Below are positions 11,477 to 23,900 of a DNA stretch of 64,000 nucleotides, piece by piece. Under the pieces are notes generated by a model. That model ran no database searches and was not told where the DNA came from. It saw nothing but the letters and a program-made list of their open reading frames with translations. Numbering within the stretch: position 1 is the first letter of the stretch; every line of letters begins with the position of its first letter. The stretch covers positions 310,001-374,000 of the forward strand of contig CBFFRP010000123.1 in assembly GCA_965644295.1 (NCBI GenBank), given 5' to 3'. This stretch comes from Paraphysomonas bandaiensis (taxonomy: Eukaryota; Chrysophyceae). The position numbers and the translations under genes were made by a program.

Positions 11477-12719
11477 GTTGATATGGGAAGTTTTAGTGCA
11501 TTATGAGGTTAAATAGACGGGAGATGATACGAATATAGTTGCAAAGAGTTTAAAATAGGCATGTAGATTATATAGAGAAAGACCTACAGAGTCAAAATAC
11601 ACACATATCCACTTCAATTCATACATACATGTTCACATAGTACATGTACATACCTCACATAGACGGCCACACAAGACGATATACGGAAAAAATACATCCT
11701 GTATTTCGAATTTTCAGTAATTTGGATAGATGAAAACTAGGAAAATTGCGGTCGTAAAATATAAAAATACAGTATTTTGAAAGACTGGTATCATATTTTG
11801 GATATTTTGAAGTAAAAAAGTATTTGTATATGAAATTTACACACCAACGAAAACTCGTTCCAATGTTCAGAGTGCGTGTTGGGTGTATATGGTATAGTTA
11901 CCTGACTATGGTATGGACTTTAATACTACTTGAGAGATGATTCTCATCTGTGTCGATATACTCATTTCGTTTTCCGAATAGCGGATGTTGACGTGGACTC
12001 ATTCCCTCAAGATTCATCACTCAAGTGCTATATGATCCTGTTGTATGCTACTATACATCTAGTGTTGACAATATAGACATTGAATAACATGATGCTTCAT
12101 GCTCCTGTAGTGGTCATAATAAGTTGTATGGTGAGGATAAGATACTTCATTTCATTTTTAGAAACATTGAGACTGATGTCTGATTGAATTGGTGGAAAGA
12201 TTCATTGCTTATAGAAGTGATATCATTACGCCAAGTGTGTAATGCATATCCATATTAATTTCATTTGATGATTAATTTAATCTCTTCTTCTACTGGAAGC
12301 AATAATAATTACTGATCAACTGTGCTTCATCACATATTTCTGCTCTCCGTTAAGTAGCTACTACAATCAGAGTCACGAACAGTATATTTAAATTAAATAT
12401 GATGCCAGCGACTTTTAATACAATCTATATCGCAGTATACGAATGCATTCACTCCCACGCCATCATTGCAATTGAATTTCCTCTTGGAGAAAGGGATCTA
12501 AGTGTTTAGTGCTATCAGTAATCAGTAGCAGCTAGCAGCCTGGTAACGATAATACTTTCAGCTTTAAATGATACATTTCACTACAAAAATTTACACGTAG
12601 TTCATATCCATCGCAAGAACGAATGAGCGATGTATCATAATTCCAATTATTAACATATTATAACGACTAGTCAGAAAATACACACACAGAAAAGTAAACA
12701 TAACAGCAGCATTCTACTC
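11477..12719. other. Gap upstream of codanin-1, nothing coding recognised
   Basis: This 1.2-kb AT-rich region lies between codanin-1 and the 3' end of the CFAP119-like gene, which is in tandem on the same strand. It must contain the codanin-1 promoter. A simple CATACATA patch occurs near 11630. I see no repeat copy or RNA gene. Confidence 0.55.
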
Positions 12720-13394
12720 CTAATCATCTTCAACATCATTCTCAGTCGCAGTTTCCGTAGTCTTGAGAAGTATGGCATCTGCCAGTGGAGGAAAGGCTCT
12801 TGTATATTCAACTTCTTGCGGTAGAACTTGTTTGAAGTTCTGTACCAGCTTGGCGGTGTATAAATATTTATAGAGTCTGTATCTGCGGTAGTAACTGCTA
12901 AACGTAAGATGGCAATATTGTTATCTACTGCTAAGATAAAATGCTTACCTGTCGATCGCATACTTCAAAATACTGGGAACTTCATGGTGATCAAATACTT
13001 GTATACTACACATATCTTATTACACAACCATCTATATTGACAAAACAAACCTTTTGGGAGGGCGTTGCACACTGTGTACAATGATAATGTTTTTAAATGC
13101 TGTAAAACTTTGTGTCATTGTGTTTGATGGGGCAGATGTTGTCATATCATTGAGAAACATATCATTCATAATAGACATCAAAGTGGACGTTTTTCGAGCG
13201 TCGAATGCTTCCTCTTTACAAAATAAAAAATTGTATAAATGAAAGCGTAACGCAAACTCCATATGTTTTGGGTTGCTAAAAGGAATATGAATATGTTGGG
13301 ATATTAATTTCCGAAGGTTGGCCTCATCTGTCTCTCTGTCAAATTCATTAACTTGTTCCTCATTTAGGTATTTCCAATCATAAAATTGAGCCAT
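12720..13394 (-). CDS. CFAP119: CFAP119/CCDC189-like ciliary protein
   Basis: Exons are 13051-13394, 12949-13005 and 12720-12897, with introns of 45 and 51 nt, all GT-AG and in frame. The product is 192 residues. The core FHLYNFLFCKEEAFDARKTS followed by FKNIIIVHSVQRPP and then HHEVPSILKYAIDSSYYRRY matches the conserved body of the CCDC189/CFAP119 family (RLELLLDFYYYNYLFCRE..., L.HSV.RPP, ...Y...TYFRHYKLYKY). This is a flagellar axoneme protein needed for sperm motility in mammals. The start was set at MAQFYDW (13394); the frame stays open to 13475, but the upstream sequence lacks family resemblance and may be leader. The C-terminus is short and acidic. The start codon faces that of the acid phosphatase gene 551 bp away. 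Confidence 0.78.
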
Positions 13395-13945
13395 CTTGAA
13401 TAACCAGAACCACTTCAATTCTGATTGGCAAGGATGCTTAAACTCCACGCGTAATCTACTCTTGAGCACAATCAATGCAAATAAGCAGGTATTTATTCAT
13501 TCCAGCTCTCGTTGTGTGGGTGCATCGAGTGGATTGCATGCAAAAATATCATACAACAAAAGCCGTTACGTTATAGTAGTATAGTGATGTATATCGTTAC
13601 TACAACGATCGTGCTGTTTATCCCAATACATCAATTATAATACAGTGTATATAGATAATACCGATTCTGTATTATATCGTAGTGCTGCTGTGTACACAGA
13701 TACATACACTGCTGCTATCTGTGTGTGTGTATGTGCCTGTGTATGTGGCTGTATATATATACGCTGATGATATCTTACGTGTATCTTAAGGTGTTATTGC
13801 TGTTATATATATATGCGTGTTGCATACTATACACTATCCGATCGCATGTGTAAACGAATGTATAGTAGAGTCAAACGTGTGTGTGATCACACTCATAAGG
13901 TGCATCTATACGTCCCTTATAATCACAACATAAGCACTCACATAT
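13395..13945. promoter_or_regulatory. Divergent promoter region, CFAP119-like / acid phosphatase
   Basis: This 551-bp gap lies between two opposing start codons. It holds GCTGCTGTGTAC (13684-13695) and a second CTGCTATCTGTG just after it, related to the CTGCTGTA motif seen in the other divergent gaps, plus short TA/TG simple repeats. That it is a bidirectional promoter is inferred from position only. Confidence 0.5.
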
Positions 13946-15783
13946 ATGCACATGTCCCATCGTCCCCTATTGATCGTGCTCTATATACTTGCAGGAGCAT
14001 TAACTCCTGCAGAAAGTCAACTCGGATGCAAAAACATATCCAACACAACGCTCTGCGATATGGAGGAGCCAGGCCCAGTGCAATTTCTTGTGATTGGAGA
14101 TTGGGGTAAAGGGGGCAACAGCGGAAACATACTGAAAGACGCATCACACAACACATTGAGAAGAAACTATCGAAAACCAAAGATGTCTGAGCGATATATT
14201 GATAAAGAAGAACCGGAAGATCACGAGCATGAACCGAAACCGAAACCATCTACGTATCAGGCGCCTGTTGCACACGCCATGTCAAAATGGGCCAATGAGA
14301 CTGACGTACCACCTAGTTTCGTAATAGCCCTTGGAGATAATTTTTATGATGATGGCGTTCAATCCCCAACAGACTCTCTTTGGAATTCTCTTTGGAGAGA
14401 TGTGTATCTTACGAACTACACTAACTTGCGTGTCCCGTGGTATCCAGTTCTTGGAAACCACGGTACGAAGCACACATATAAACATTGTATAGAATGCTAA
14501 TGCAGTACAATATGTAGACTATGGGAAAGGTTTAAAGAGTGCACTTGCGCAAGTAGATCGGTATCATAATCAAGACACTAATGACGAATCCTCTGGTCTG
14601 TGGCGAATGAAAGGACTCAATTATACCAAAGTGTTCAATATTCCTGGTGGAGGTTCTGTCGCTGTTGTTTTTGTAGACACCACAACACTAGCTCCAAATT
14701 CAGATAGATGTTGCAACGAGGAAGGGTAAGTACTTGTGTTGTTAGAATATGTTCTTGGATACGGAAGTGACGAGCGTTGTGGTAGAGTTCAGTGAAAATC
14801 AAAACAGATTTATTTTACATAAGTCGACCCACATTAACTGTTATATCAGGGGAGTATCAAGATCAGAAAAGCAATGGCGTATTACAAACCAAATGACCTC
14901 CTTGCGATCATCTTTTGCTCGCTTAGCGGATATGAAGCCAACATGGCTCCTCGTGGCAGGCCATTACCCTGTATATACGGAAGGAGAGCACGGTGATAAC
15001 GACGAATTGATAAAACGCCTTCTACCCTTGATGGAACAGTACAATGTTTCTGCTTACCTCTCTGGTCATGATCACATATCAGAACATCTTCGGTATGTTT
15101 CTTGGAAGTAGTATGCTGCCTTAACATAATCATTCAGATGTTCAAATAGCAGAACTGAATACTTTGTTGCCGGTGCAGGGTCGCAAACCAGCTCCTTGGG
15201 AGATAAGTCTTCCGTGGCGAATCTATTGTGGAATGGTTCAGACTTTTCTTCGTTTATGGCTGTTAGGGCAACGGCGACTTCCCTCCAATTTTCGTTTGTT
15301 CACTGGAATGGATCGGTGGTGTACAATTATACTATGTTTAATCCCCTCAATGATGCCGAATTAGCAACTGTTTCTGATGATGATGACATCTGGGTTCCAA
15401 ATTTGGAACAGGACCAATCTTCGTCTGAGCATGTTCATAGTAGTGAGCAAAGTAGATCGACAAAAGAGTATCTTATTATCTCCGCGGCCGGGGCTGCTCT
15501 TGTGATAGCAGTAACTCTGTCTATTTGGGCTGTTGTAATAAAGTACGAATCCCGTAAATCAACAACCAGTAAAGGGGTATCTACACGTGTGCGAAAAAAG
15601 CGTCCGGTAAAAGCGCTTTATCGAAAGACTTCTACATATGATATCACTAGTAGTGACGAGAAGGATTCGATAACAGAAAATATTTCAATGACTTCTGCTT
15701 CTCGACTTTATATGCAACATAACAACGATGCGACAACAACATATGTCTATAATCATCGCAAATCCCTCTCATTACCTGTGTAG
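13946..15783 (+). CDS. Purple (tartrate-resistant type) acid phosphatase, membrane-anchored
   Basis: Exons are 13946-14462, 14506-14725, 14850-15092 and 15138-15783, with introns of 43, 124 and 45 nt. The product is 541 residues. An N-terminal signal peptide (LLIVLYILAGAL) leads into a metallophosphoesterase domain with the motifs in the TRAP/ACP5 order: GDWGKGG, LGDNFYDDG, GNH, AGHYPVYTEGEHGD and SGHDH. These bind the di-iron or Fe-Zn centre that hydrolyses phosphate esters at acidic pH. The usual GNHD is GNHV here, because the intron splits that codon. After the domain come a hydrophobic segment (YLIISAAGAALVIAVTLSIW) and a basic cytoplasmic tail, so the enzyme is probably a type I membrane protein. 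Between the first two motifs lies an unusual charged EPEDHEHEPKPKP insertion. Confidence 0.85.
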
Positions 15784-17909
15784 AAATTGAATTCTCTTCT
15801 AACTGCGTTGCGTGTGTTGCAATAATAAATATTTCGAAAGTTTTGATTATATTAATAGTATGTCACGTAAATTGAGTATTTAAATATGAAAAAATGTATT
15901 AAGGTTGTGAAGTTGCAGTAATGTGATTGTAGCAACATATCAGTCACCAACATTTATGTTCTGCACAAGTCCAACAGGTACAATATTTTTAATTTCATTG
16001 TATATTTTATTTCTACTCCTATTGCTGTAGTTTTTTAAACTCAGTATATCATTACTACAGAGAATGTAGGAGAGCTACTAGCTATAAACAGGTTCGGAAA
16101 CAATATCTTGCAATACTATTGTTAGTTAAATTGTAATGCTATATTAGCCTTGTATATTAAACGCGTATTCCTAATAACGAGCTCTCAACAAAGTACCGAG
16201 ATATATATTTCTCCGGGAAACTAGCGTGAGCCGCATTTGTAGCCAGAAGATATTGTTTTTCCCATTCATATTCAAATGCTTGTGTGGTAAAAGGGACATT
16301 TATATATAGGTGTCACTTATGTAGACATCCAGGAATGGGCCAACCTCAAGGGTGACCGGGATTATGGGCTGCCTGGTGAAGTTAAGTGTCCTGGATGTTC
16401 ACCTTATGGCCTCGACAACCCTGAAGTCAGCAGATGTTAGGTATATCAATGTTCTGCTTGCTCATTGCATTTTTGCTTTTTGAGAGTGATTGATGCCGAA
16501 TACAAGTTCAAATTATTCGGCATCTGTGTGGCCAACAATGACCGAGGTGATGCGGCATACTTTCCTCATGGATGCATAGCAATGGTAATGTATGTGATTA
16601 GACCTGTTATATGTCTTCCCACTCGTCTACTGCCGTTTATGTTACTCTTGCTATAGAGGTTTTCATCCCAGCGCAGAAGGTGCACGGTTTCGTACTAGCG
16701 TAAGTTACTTGGGAGAAGAGTGCAAGAGGTGGATGCATGTGCTGGACGAGTGCACAAAATGGAGGCAAGACATTGAAGGCAGCTTGAATTTTGTTAGAAA
16801 TATTGGTATAGACTACTCTACTCTCCCCTCCAGACTACCTGCTGCTGTGAACACCACCTTCAAGAGCCCTAAAGATCTGTCGCACATACACAGGAGACTA
16901 ATTCCTACGACACCGACCGCAAGTTGTAAGTGTTAGGAAAAGTAGGTTGGGCAGGAGCGTATGATCCGGCTTAACCCCGTATGCACATGTAGCTAACTAA
17001 ATCGTGTTGTATAGTTGAGCACTTATCGGTGCATGCGATAATGCACTAGATGAAACTCATGTTATGCTTAGTGTCGCGCGAGTTGTGTTAGGTTGGTTGC
17101 GGCAACACACACAAGCTTGCGCTTCTTCATAATCAGACATTCAATATATTGCTAATTAACTATTAATACTATTGTTAGATGGTGTTCCTAATACTACAAC
17201 TGTAGAAGTGTAGAAGGATGTATGATGTATACGTTTGCGCAGCACTGATAAACTAAGCTTTGCTGAACTGGCTTTCATATGCATTGGAAATTGGAAGTAC
17301 GTACAGCACGACTCGTGCACCTGTGCTTAGATATGCAACTATTGGTTTCTTAATTTTTTGAGCTGACTGAAGAATTTAGCCAACATCAGCCCCATCATCT
17401 TCATCATCCTCTGTACTGCTGCAATCACTGTCAGAATAGTTATATACATAAGCATATATTTCACCCTACAGTTAAGAAGCTCTCGGTATATATTGTGAGC
17501 TACTTTAATTTTTGATTGAATTTTTTGGCCGGTTCACCAATCAATATTTTGTTACCGAATCCTGGTGATAAACATCAACAAGCTACAAGAGTAAGAGATA
17601 GTGGTTGGTTAACAAAAGCAATGAATGTCTGGCTGCATGAAGCAGATTATGGTTGCAGTACTCCCAAAATAAAGAAGCTATAGGTACTGTAGTAATAATA
17701 GAGTTGCAACTAGATATAATGATATATACTCCGCCGCTACTACAGTAATGGTGATACTTCACCAGACTATTATTACACACCAAACGAATAGAAAATTAAA
17801 ATTCGTTTGTATGTATGCCTGTTTGTAGAAACATAATTCAAGACTGCACAGTAACTTATTTACGGAACACGACAAATTAAATTCTTCGGGATAAAAACGA
17901 GAAAAAAGA
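15784..17909. other. Convergent gap with repeat B relics
   Basis: This lies between the 3' ends of the acid phosphatase and giant LRR genes. It holds a disrupted repeat B copy (16185-16435 and 17092-17130) with about 650 bp of other sequence between its halves. That insert includes a short frame at 16709-16936 without recognisable similarity. The remainder is AT-rich, with CAATACTATTGTTAG words near 16110 and 17165 that also occur near 6430 and 53405. Confidence 0.55.
16185..17130 (+). repeat. Repeat B, copy 2 (split)
   Basis: The left part reads CTCAACAAAGT...GGGAAACTAGCGTGAGCCGCA...AATGCTTGTGTGGTA...GGTGACCGGG...GGGCTGCCTGGTGAAGTTAAGTG...CCTGGATGTTCACCTTA. This follows repeat B copy 3 closely to about 16435. 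The characteristic right end GGTTG...GGCAACACACACAAGC reappears at 17092-17130. The intervening DNA is unrelated to other copies, so it is either an insertion or the interior of a longer family member. Confidence 0.6.
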
Positions 17910-20900
17910 CTACAGAGAAAGTTTCCGCAAACTCGGAACTCGTTTCATAATTACTTTCTTTGATATCGATGGGTCTACATTAAAACGATTAGTCGTAATC
18001 AGATGATAATATCATTTAAACTTACCCATATCACCTAAGTCTAAGTTGGTTAGTTGAATTTGCATCTCTTCGAGGTGAATTAAATTAGACAGACTATGTG
18101 GAATCTTCCCAGTCAATGAAGTAAAACTAATATCCAACTTTCGGAGTGTAGTAATGCTTCCAATGGTTTCGGGAAGATGTCCTGTCAACTGATTTTTCGC
18201 AACTGACAAATGCTCAATAGCCAAAAGGCCTGATACATCAGGTATCGGCCCAGTGAGTGAGTTATCTGACACATCCAAATTCGTTAAATTACTTAACATC
18301 ATCAGTTCATCCGGAATGGGTCCTGTTGCAATAAATTAAATCCAGTATTTTATAAAACTGTCACTTACCTTCAAGCCTATTTTGAGATATATCAAAAGTT
18401 TGAAGATTTTTTAATCCGCTCAATTCCAGTGGGATATATCCTGTCAACTGATTTGCGCCTAAATGCAGAGTTCTGAGTTTAGATAACATTCGAATATCAT
18501 CCGGAAGCGGGCCTTCAAATTTATTATTGTTGAGGAATAAATACTTCAGATTAGGTAAGTTGGTCAATTCGTGAGGTAAAAACCCATCTAATTCGTTATT
18601 TGAAAAGTCTAGGTATACAATACTAGTAAAAAGCTCCAAATGGGAAGGAAGTGGGCCATAGAGCGAAGTATCGCACAGATTTAGACTCCTCAAATTCCCT
18701 TGATTATCAATTACCACGCCATTCCATGAACGAATGTCGCCATCGACATCCCATTTCGCAAAGCAATTGTCGGAAGATTCTAGATCGCGACTGAGAAGAG
18801 ACAAATTAAGTTTGACGGAACGAATCATGGCTTGGCCCTCCGCACCATAGCTATCGTCAATATTCCCTTCATTAGCTGCTGTTAATTCATCATGATGCGC
18901 TTCGATCCAATCGTACACTTTATAAAAATTTTCTTCTTCGTATGGTATCAGATCACATAAAAACTTTCCCAATGCCTTGCATTCACAAAAAGAAACTGGA
19001 ACAGGGCCATCCAGCATATTATTCGACAAATCTACTGAGGTTAACCGTTTTATCGCCATGCCGCTTGGTATCTTTCCAGTCAACATATTGCTCGAAAAGT
19101 CAATTTCCTCAAGGTTTATACACTGGGAGAGGGAATCTGGAATGGGCCCGGTTAAAGAATTGCTATTCAGGAATAGCGTTCTTAAGTGGGTTAACTCGCC
19201 GATTTCGGGTGGAATATTACCCGAGAGAGAATTGGCAAATAATTCCAGCTCTGTGAGTCTGTCAAGAAGATGAAGTTGAGGGGGAATCTGTCCACTAAGA
19301 CCATTTGATCCCAACCATATAGCAGTCACGCGCTCATTATGTGCATCCAAATTAATATTTGTCCATCCCGTCAATTCCACGTCTTTACTCCAAAAGCATG
19401 TGTCAAACCAAGAGCGTCCACCGGTACTTTCAAACACATCAAGAAGTATATCTTTGTCCGTCTTTGCAATGCCGAGCTGGTCTTCTACACGCCCCACATT
19501 TTCAGGAGCTGCGTGATTAGTATAGGCAGCCAGTATAATACGACCGTTCTTATGGCTATCATAATCTACCGTGTCAAAGCCAAAGTGTAAAGTGTGCGAG
19601 TGGCTGGATTCTTCAGTGAAAACCCTTTGAATATTAACCATTCCATGTGCAAGTAAGTGCTCCGAAGTTGCTTTTTCTACAAATATTTTGACATGTAAAG
19701 GGTTTCTCCGCACAGTGGCATATCCAAATTCTTGAATGACCGCAAGGTCATCCCATGAACATTGACCGTTCATACACACCTTCGTTTCTGTAGTGTGTAC
19801 CCACTCATCCAGCTCTAAACGCGCATGACAGTTTCGCTTCCTAAACTCTTCTGAATCAAGTGTAAAATGCATGGCGGACAGACAAATGGCCCTCGATTCA
19901 TCATCATCCTTATTCGTATTCACAACTTTAAACTGAAATTCCAGCTCAACTTCACCAGATGGCTCTCCTTCATCTGATTGAATCTGGACAACAAAACTGT
20001 CCTGTGACGTCAACTTACAACTACTTCGCCCAATTAAAGTCGGTTTACTGACTGAATTATCGTCATAAACAGCAACAGACAATGATTCTTCGTAAAGTGT
20101 GCTACCGCTAACCTCAACTGCATCAACATCACCATCGTAATATAGCCAAGTGGATGATCCAGCAGTATCTTGGTGAGTAGGTGTTCTATGTACCCACAGA
20201 GATCCAAATCGAAGTACCACAAATGGATCATTACTCCCAAAGCGTTCTACGTTGGTTAATCGATTCGTAACAACTTTGCGAAGGCCCACACTATAAATCT
20301 GAGAAGGATCAATATCACTCGACTTTTTAGCAGAATCTCCGGAGCAGTCAACTTCGACATCGGGCTCAAAAGTTTCAGTATCGTATAATTCTCCATTAGG
20401 TTCACTATCTTCTTTTCGCGGTGGTGATACATTTTCTTCATTTCCAGACATGGGATTAGGAGACTCACCTCTAGGCGAAGGTTTCGTCGATTCAAATCCA
20501 GCAAGGAATTCTATGTGATCGTCTTCTCGATGATAATCGTCAGCATATAAATCATCATCATTGTCGTCATTATCTATTATCGGCTCAGAAGGAACACACA
20601 TGAGGTCGCTCGTATTCATGCGATTAATACGCATGCTTCGGTTCTTTGAAGCTTCTCGAATACGACAGTGAATATTAACATTGACTTTCTCAGAATTGGG
20701 GAACGTCAAGTGAAGCGGTATAATAATCAACTCATTCCTGCAAATACAAAGCATAAAAACTTCAAAAATTAAATCAACAAGTTCGCACCTTTCTGATCGC
20801 ATCATTTTCCTTGGAGAAAAAAATCCACTGGAAGTCATGTCCTTGCCAATGACAAGTTTAACGCAAACATCAGCATTCATTTTAAGGGCAGAAGGTGTCA

Positions 20901-23900
20901 ACAATATAGGCTCCCAGTCAAGGTCATCCAAAACACGCTGGGGCTTGCGTTTCGCATCGATGTTAACACTTAATTCTTGCAACAGATACTTCATTTCCAG
21001 CAACATACTTTGTCCTATCAATGCATTTCCCTCCAATTCAATCAGGGCTATTCCGATTTCCACAACCTCATCTGCTATAGGTTCCTCACAGAAATCATCT
21101 GTGTACAGGGCATCTTCACTGATACTCCCCTGAGTCGGACCGAATATTTCACTGCCAGCAACTATTGATTTCTTGCGGTACGATCTGGACCCTATCAATG
21201 GAACAAATTTATGAGACATCGTAGTGCAATTAACCATCTGGTGTAACTGTTCGTATGTCATGGTTTCGCCATCTTCCTGACCAAAATTCCTAAACAGTGA
21301 CCTCAACTCAGCGCTGTTAATAGGCAAACCCATATTATCAATAAACGCTTGAAAATTGTATTTGGTGACCACCCCAGTCATCTCAGGGTCCACAGCACTG
21401 GCTGGTATACCAGATATGTCTACGTCCTGACATTCAAACTTCCACTCAACCAATAGATTTTGTCCCCATCCGTGTTCCACGTCTGTGCGTATAGTCAGCA
21501 GTTCAAACGAAGTAGAATCTAAACGACAGGTCTCAAACTGAAAAGTGTCCTTGTGCTCGGATGGGCATTGCCTCACAGTGAGGGCAATTTGTGAATTCAT
21601 ATTAACGCTATCATGATGTACAACTACTCGCTTCTCTCGACTGCTCGAAGGGCCTCCACCGTTAGATCCCACAGTATGGGTACCAGAAAGAATCAACCGG
21701 GATTTGTGTGAGAGGGACATAAGCTCACTGTGTGCGCATGCCTTGAGAAAACGAGTGATGCGTTTGCAAACCTTAACAAAATCCACTGGTTGTAGCCAAG
21801 AGAAGAAATCGTCAAATTTGACGAAACATGATTCTACTTCAGCATCCGTACTAGTGTCCGCAAGTATCGTGTCTGCAATTGGATTTCCTCCTTTATCCAC
21901 ACCGAAGTAGGCCAGTAAAATACGCGTGTCATGGGGCTTCAAAATTCGCATAAGGCTAAATTTGTCCAATATTTTAATGAATACCGTTGCAGATATCACA
22001 TTTCCAACACCATCAAGAATGTCACACATACTAAACATGTCCTTTTCCATTTCTTCTAATATAGAGTGTCCCTCATCTTCCACGTCTTCGCCATCAAACG
22101 TTGCACCTGTAGCTTCACGAATTGTGCTCCATATTTCTCCTAATTCACGGTAACCAACCTTAGCGTTGAAATGAAGAAATGAAAGCAACTCAGGAAGACT
22201 TATTTGACTATTCCCATCGATATCAAGTGTCGCCCACAACTTTTGAAGTTCGTCATCGTTACACTCGATATCAAATTGAATCAGAGCGTTGTTGAACTCT
22301 GACATATTCAACTCTCCCGACTGATCCTTATCCAAGGCATCAAATATCAGTTTTGCACCGTCTTTGTACTTGCTATGATCAATTTTATTCCCAGACTCTG
22401 TACTCTCAGGAGACCCTTCCGCAGGCGGCACCAGTGAAAGACACACATTTTGAATTTTTTTTCTCAAGGACATTACAGCAGATGTCACATCCATATCGGC
22501 CGATATGCTACCCGCCGTATCGTCAGTGTCCTCGACTACTTTTGATATGGCGCGCATTACTTTCTTCCTGTTCGGGCTTGTTATCTTCACCGGTGGCTTA
22601 CAGCAGGTCAAGCAGATATCATACATGCATAGCTCACAAAACCACCGCATCCCTTTACCGTTAACCTTGCACATATTACATGTAAACCCGTTTATGTACT
22701 CTCCTTCAGCAAACTCAGAGAGTGCAAGATCATGATTGCTGTCACATACAGGGGCAACAAATGTCTTATCTCTCACTGATCCAGATGCAGCTTCTTCAGT
22801 TTCTTGTTCCTTGGGTGTATTCTCCGCTGCACACGTTTCACTGGAAATACTACTGATTTGGTTCCTAGTGCCTTCGACTACTCCAGCCGTCTTCAACAAA
22901 TCCGACATATTCACCAACGATCCGAATTTGTTAAAAACCCAATCAATATAAGGTTCAGAGTAGGCTAACTGCACTGGGACATTGGTATCTCCTGTTGACA
23001 AGTCTCTCATAGTTCCATATTCATCACCCCCTTGTGAGTGTATACCTTTCCAGACTAATTCGCGAATTTGGTGGAAATATGAAGCTCGACAAAGGTGGTA
23101 CTCCTTGTGATTTTGTTCGGTAACTACCATTCTGTCATCGGGAGACATTTCGCGCCAATCAATTAGGCCTTCAGAATGAGCGAAATTAAGAACAGTATGC
23201 AGTGGTGGTGGAAGAGGTGTGCCTGACCAAGACTCAACTACTGTAGATGTCTTATGACTTCTATCACACGTGCTTTCATGATTCATTATTTCAGTTTCAT
23301 CATTAGGTTTGAAGCAGTTGCACGAAGGGCAATCACTTTCCATGTCATGGTACTTCAATCGGACAGCAAACATGTCACAATTAGTGTCTTCATCTTTAAA
23401 AGATCGTTTTATGACTCCAACCATTGCATAATCTTCTACGCCATTATACTCGTTCTCGACGTGATAAACATTTACGGTAGATCCGATACTGTACTTTTGG
23501 TGATGATAAAACATACGTGAGTCGAATGCCCATTGCACACTATCCATTACAGAGTACTTAACACCCGATTCCTGCTTTCGTGGAACATACTTCCACAGCT
23601 TATCAGATAGTGGCACTTGAGTCCAATCCCCCCCTCCAACAGGATACGGTGCAAGTCCAACGTCGTGAACTGTCTCCTCAAAAGTGTCTCCACTTTTATC
23701 TCGGTGTGACTGTACACCTGACTGCGATAGAAAAGATTTCATACGCTTCTCTAAGACAACTTTAGATGGCCAACGCCGAGTTTTCAGTTTGGAATGCAGT
23801 AGCTCAGCAATAATTCTCCCTGTGTGAGATCTATATGCAACCTGCACTTCCAGTGCGCCGATACGTGTGTGTAAATCGGTAGATCTACATTTCGGGGTAA

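Noticed and set aside
16709-16936. 75-codon frame within the split repeat B copy, considered as a transposase remnant
   Set aside because: Too short and without a recognisable catalytic motif; kept only as part of the repeat description.
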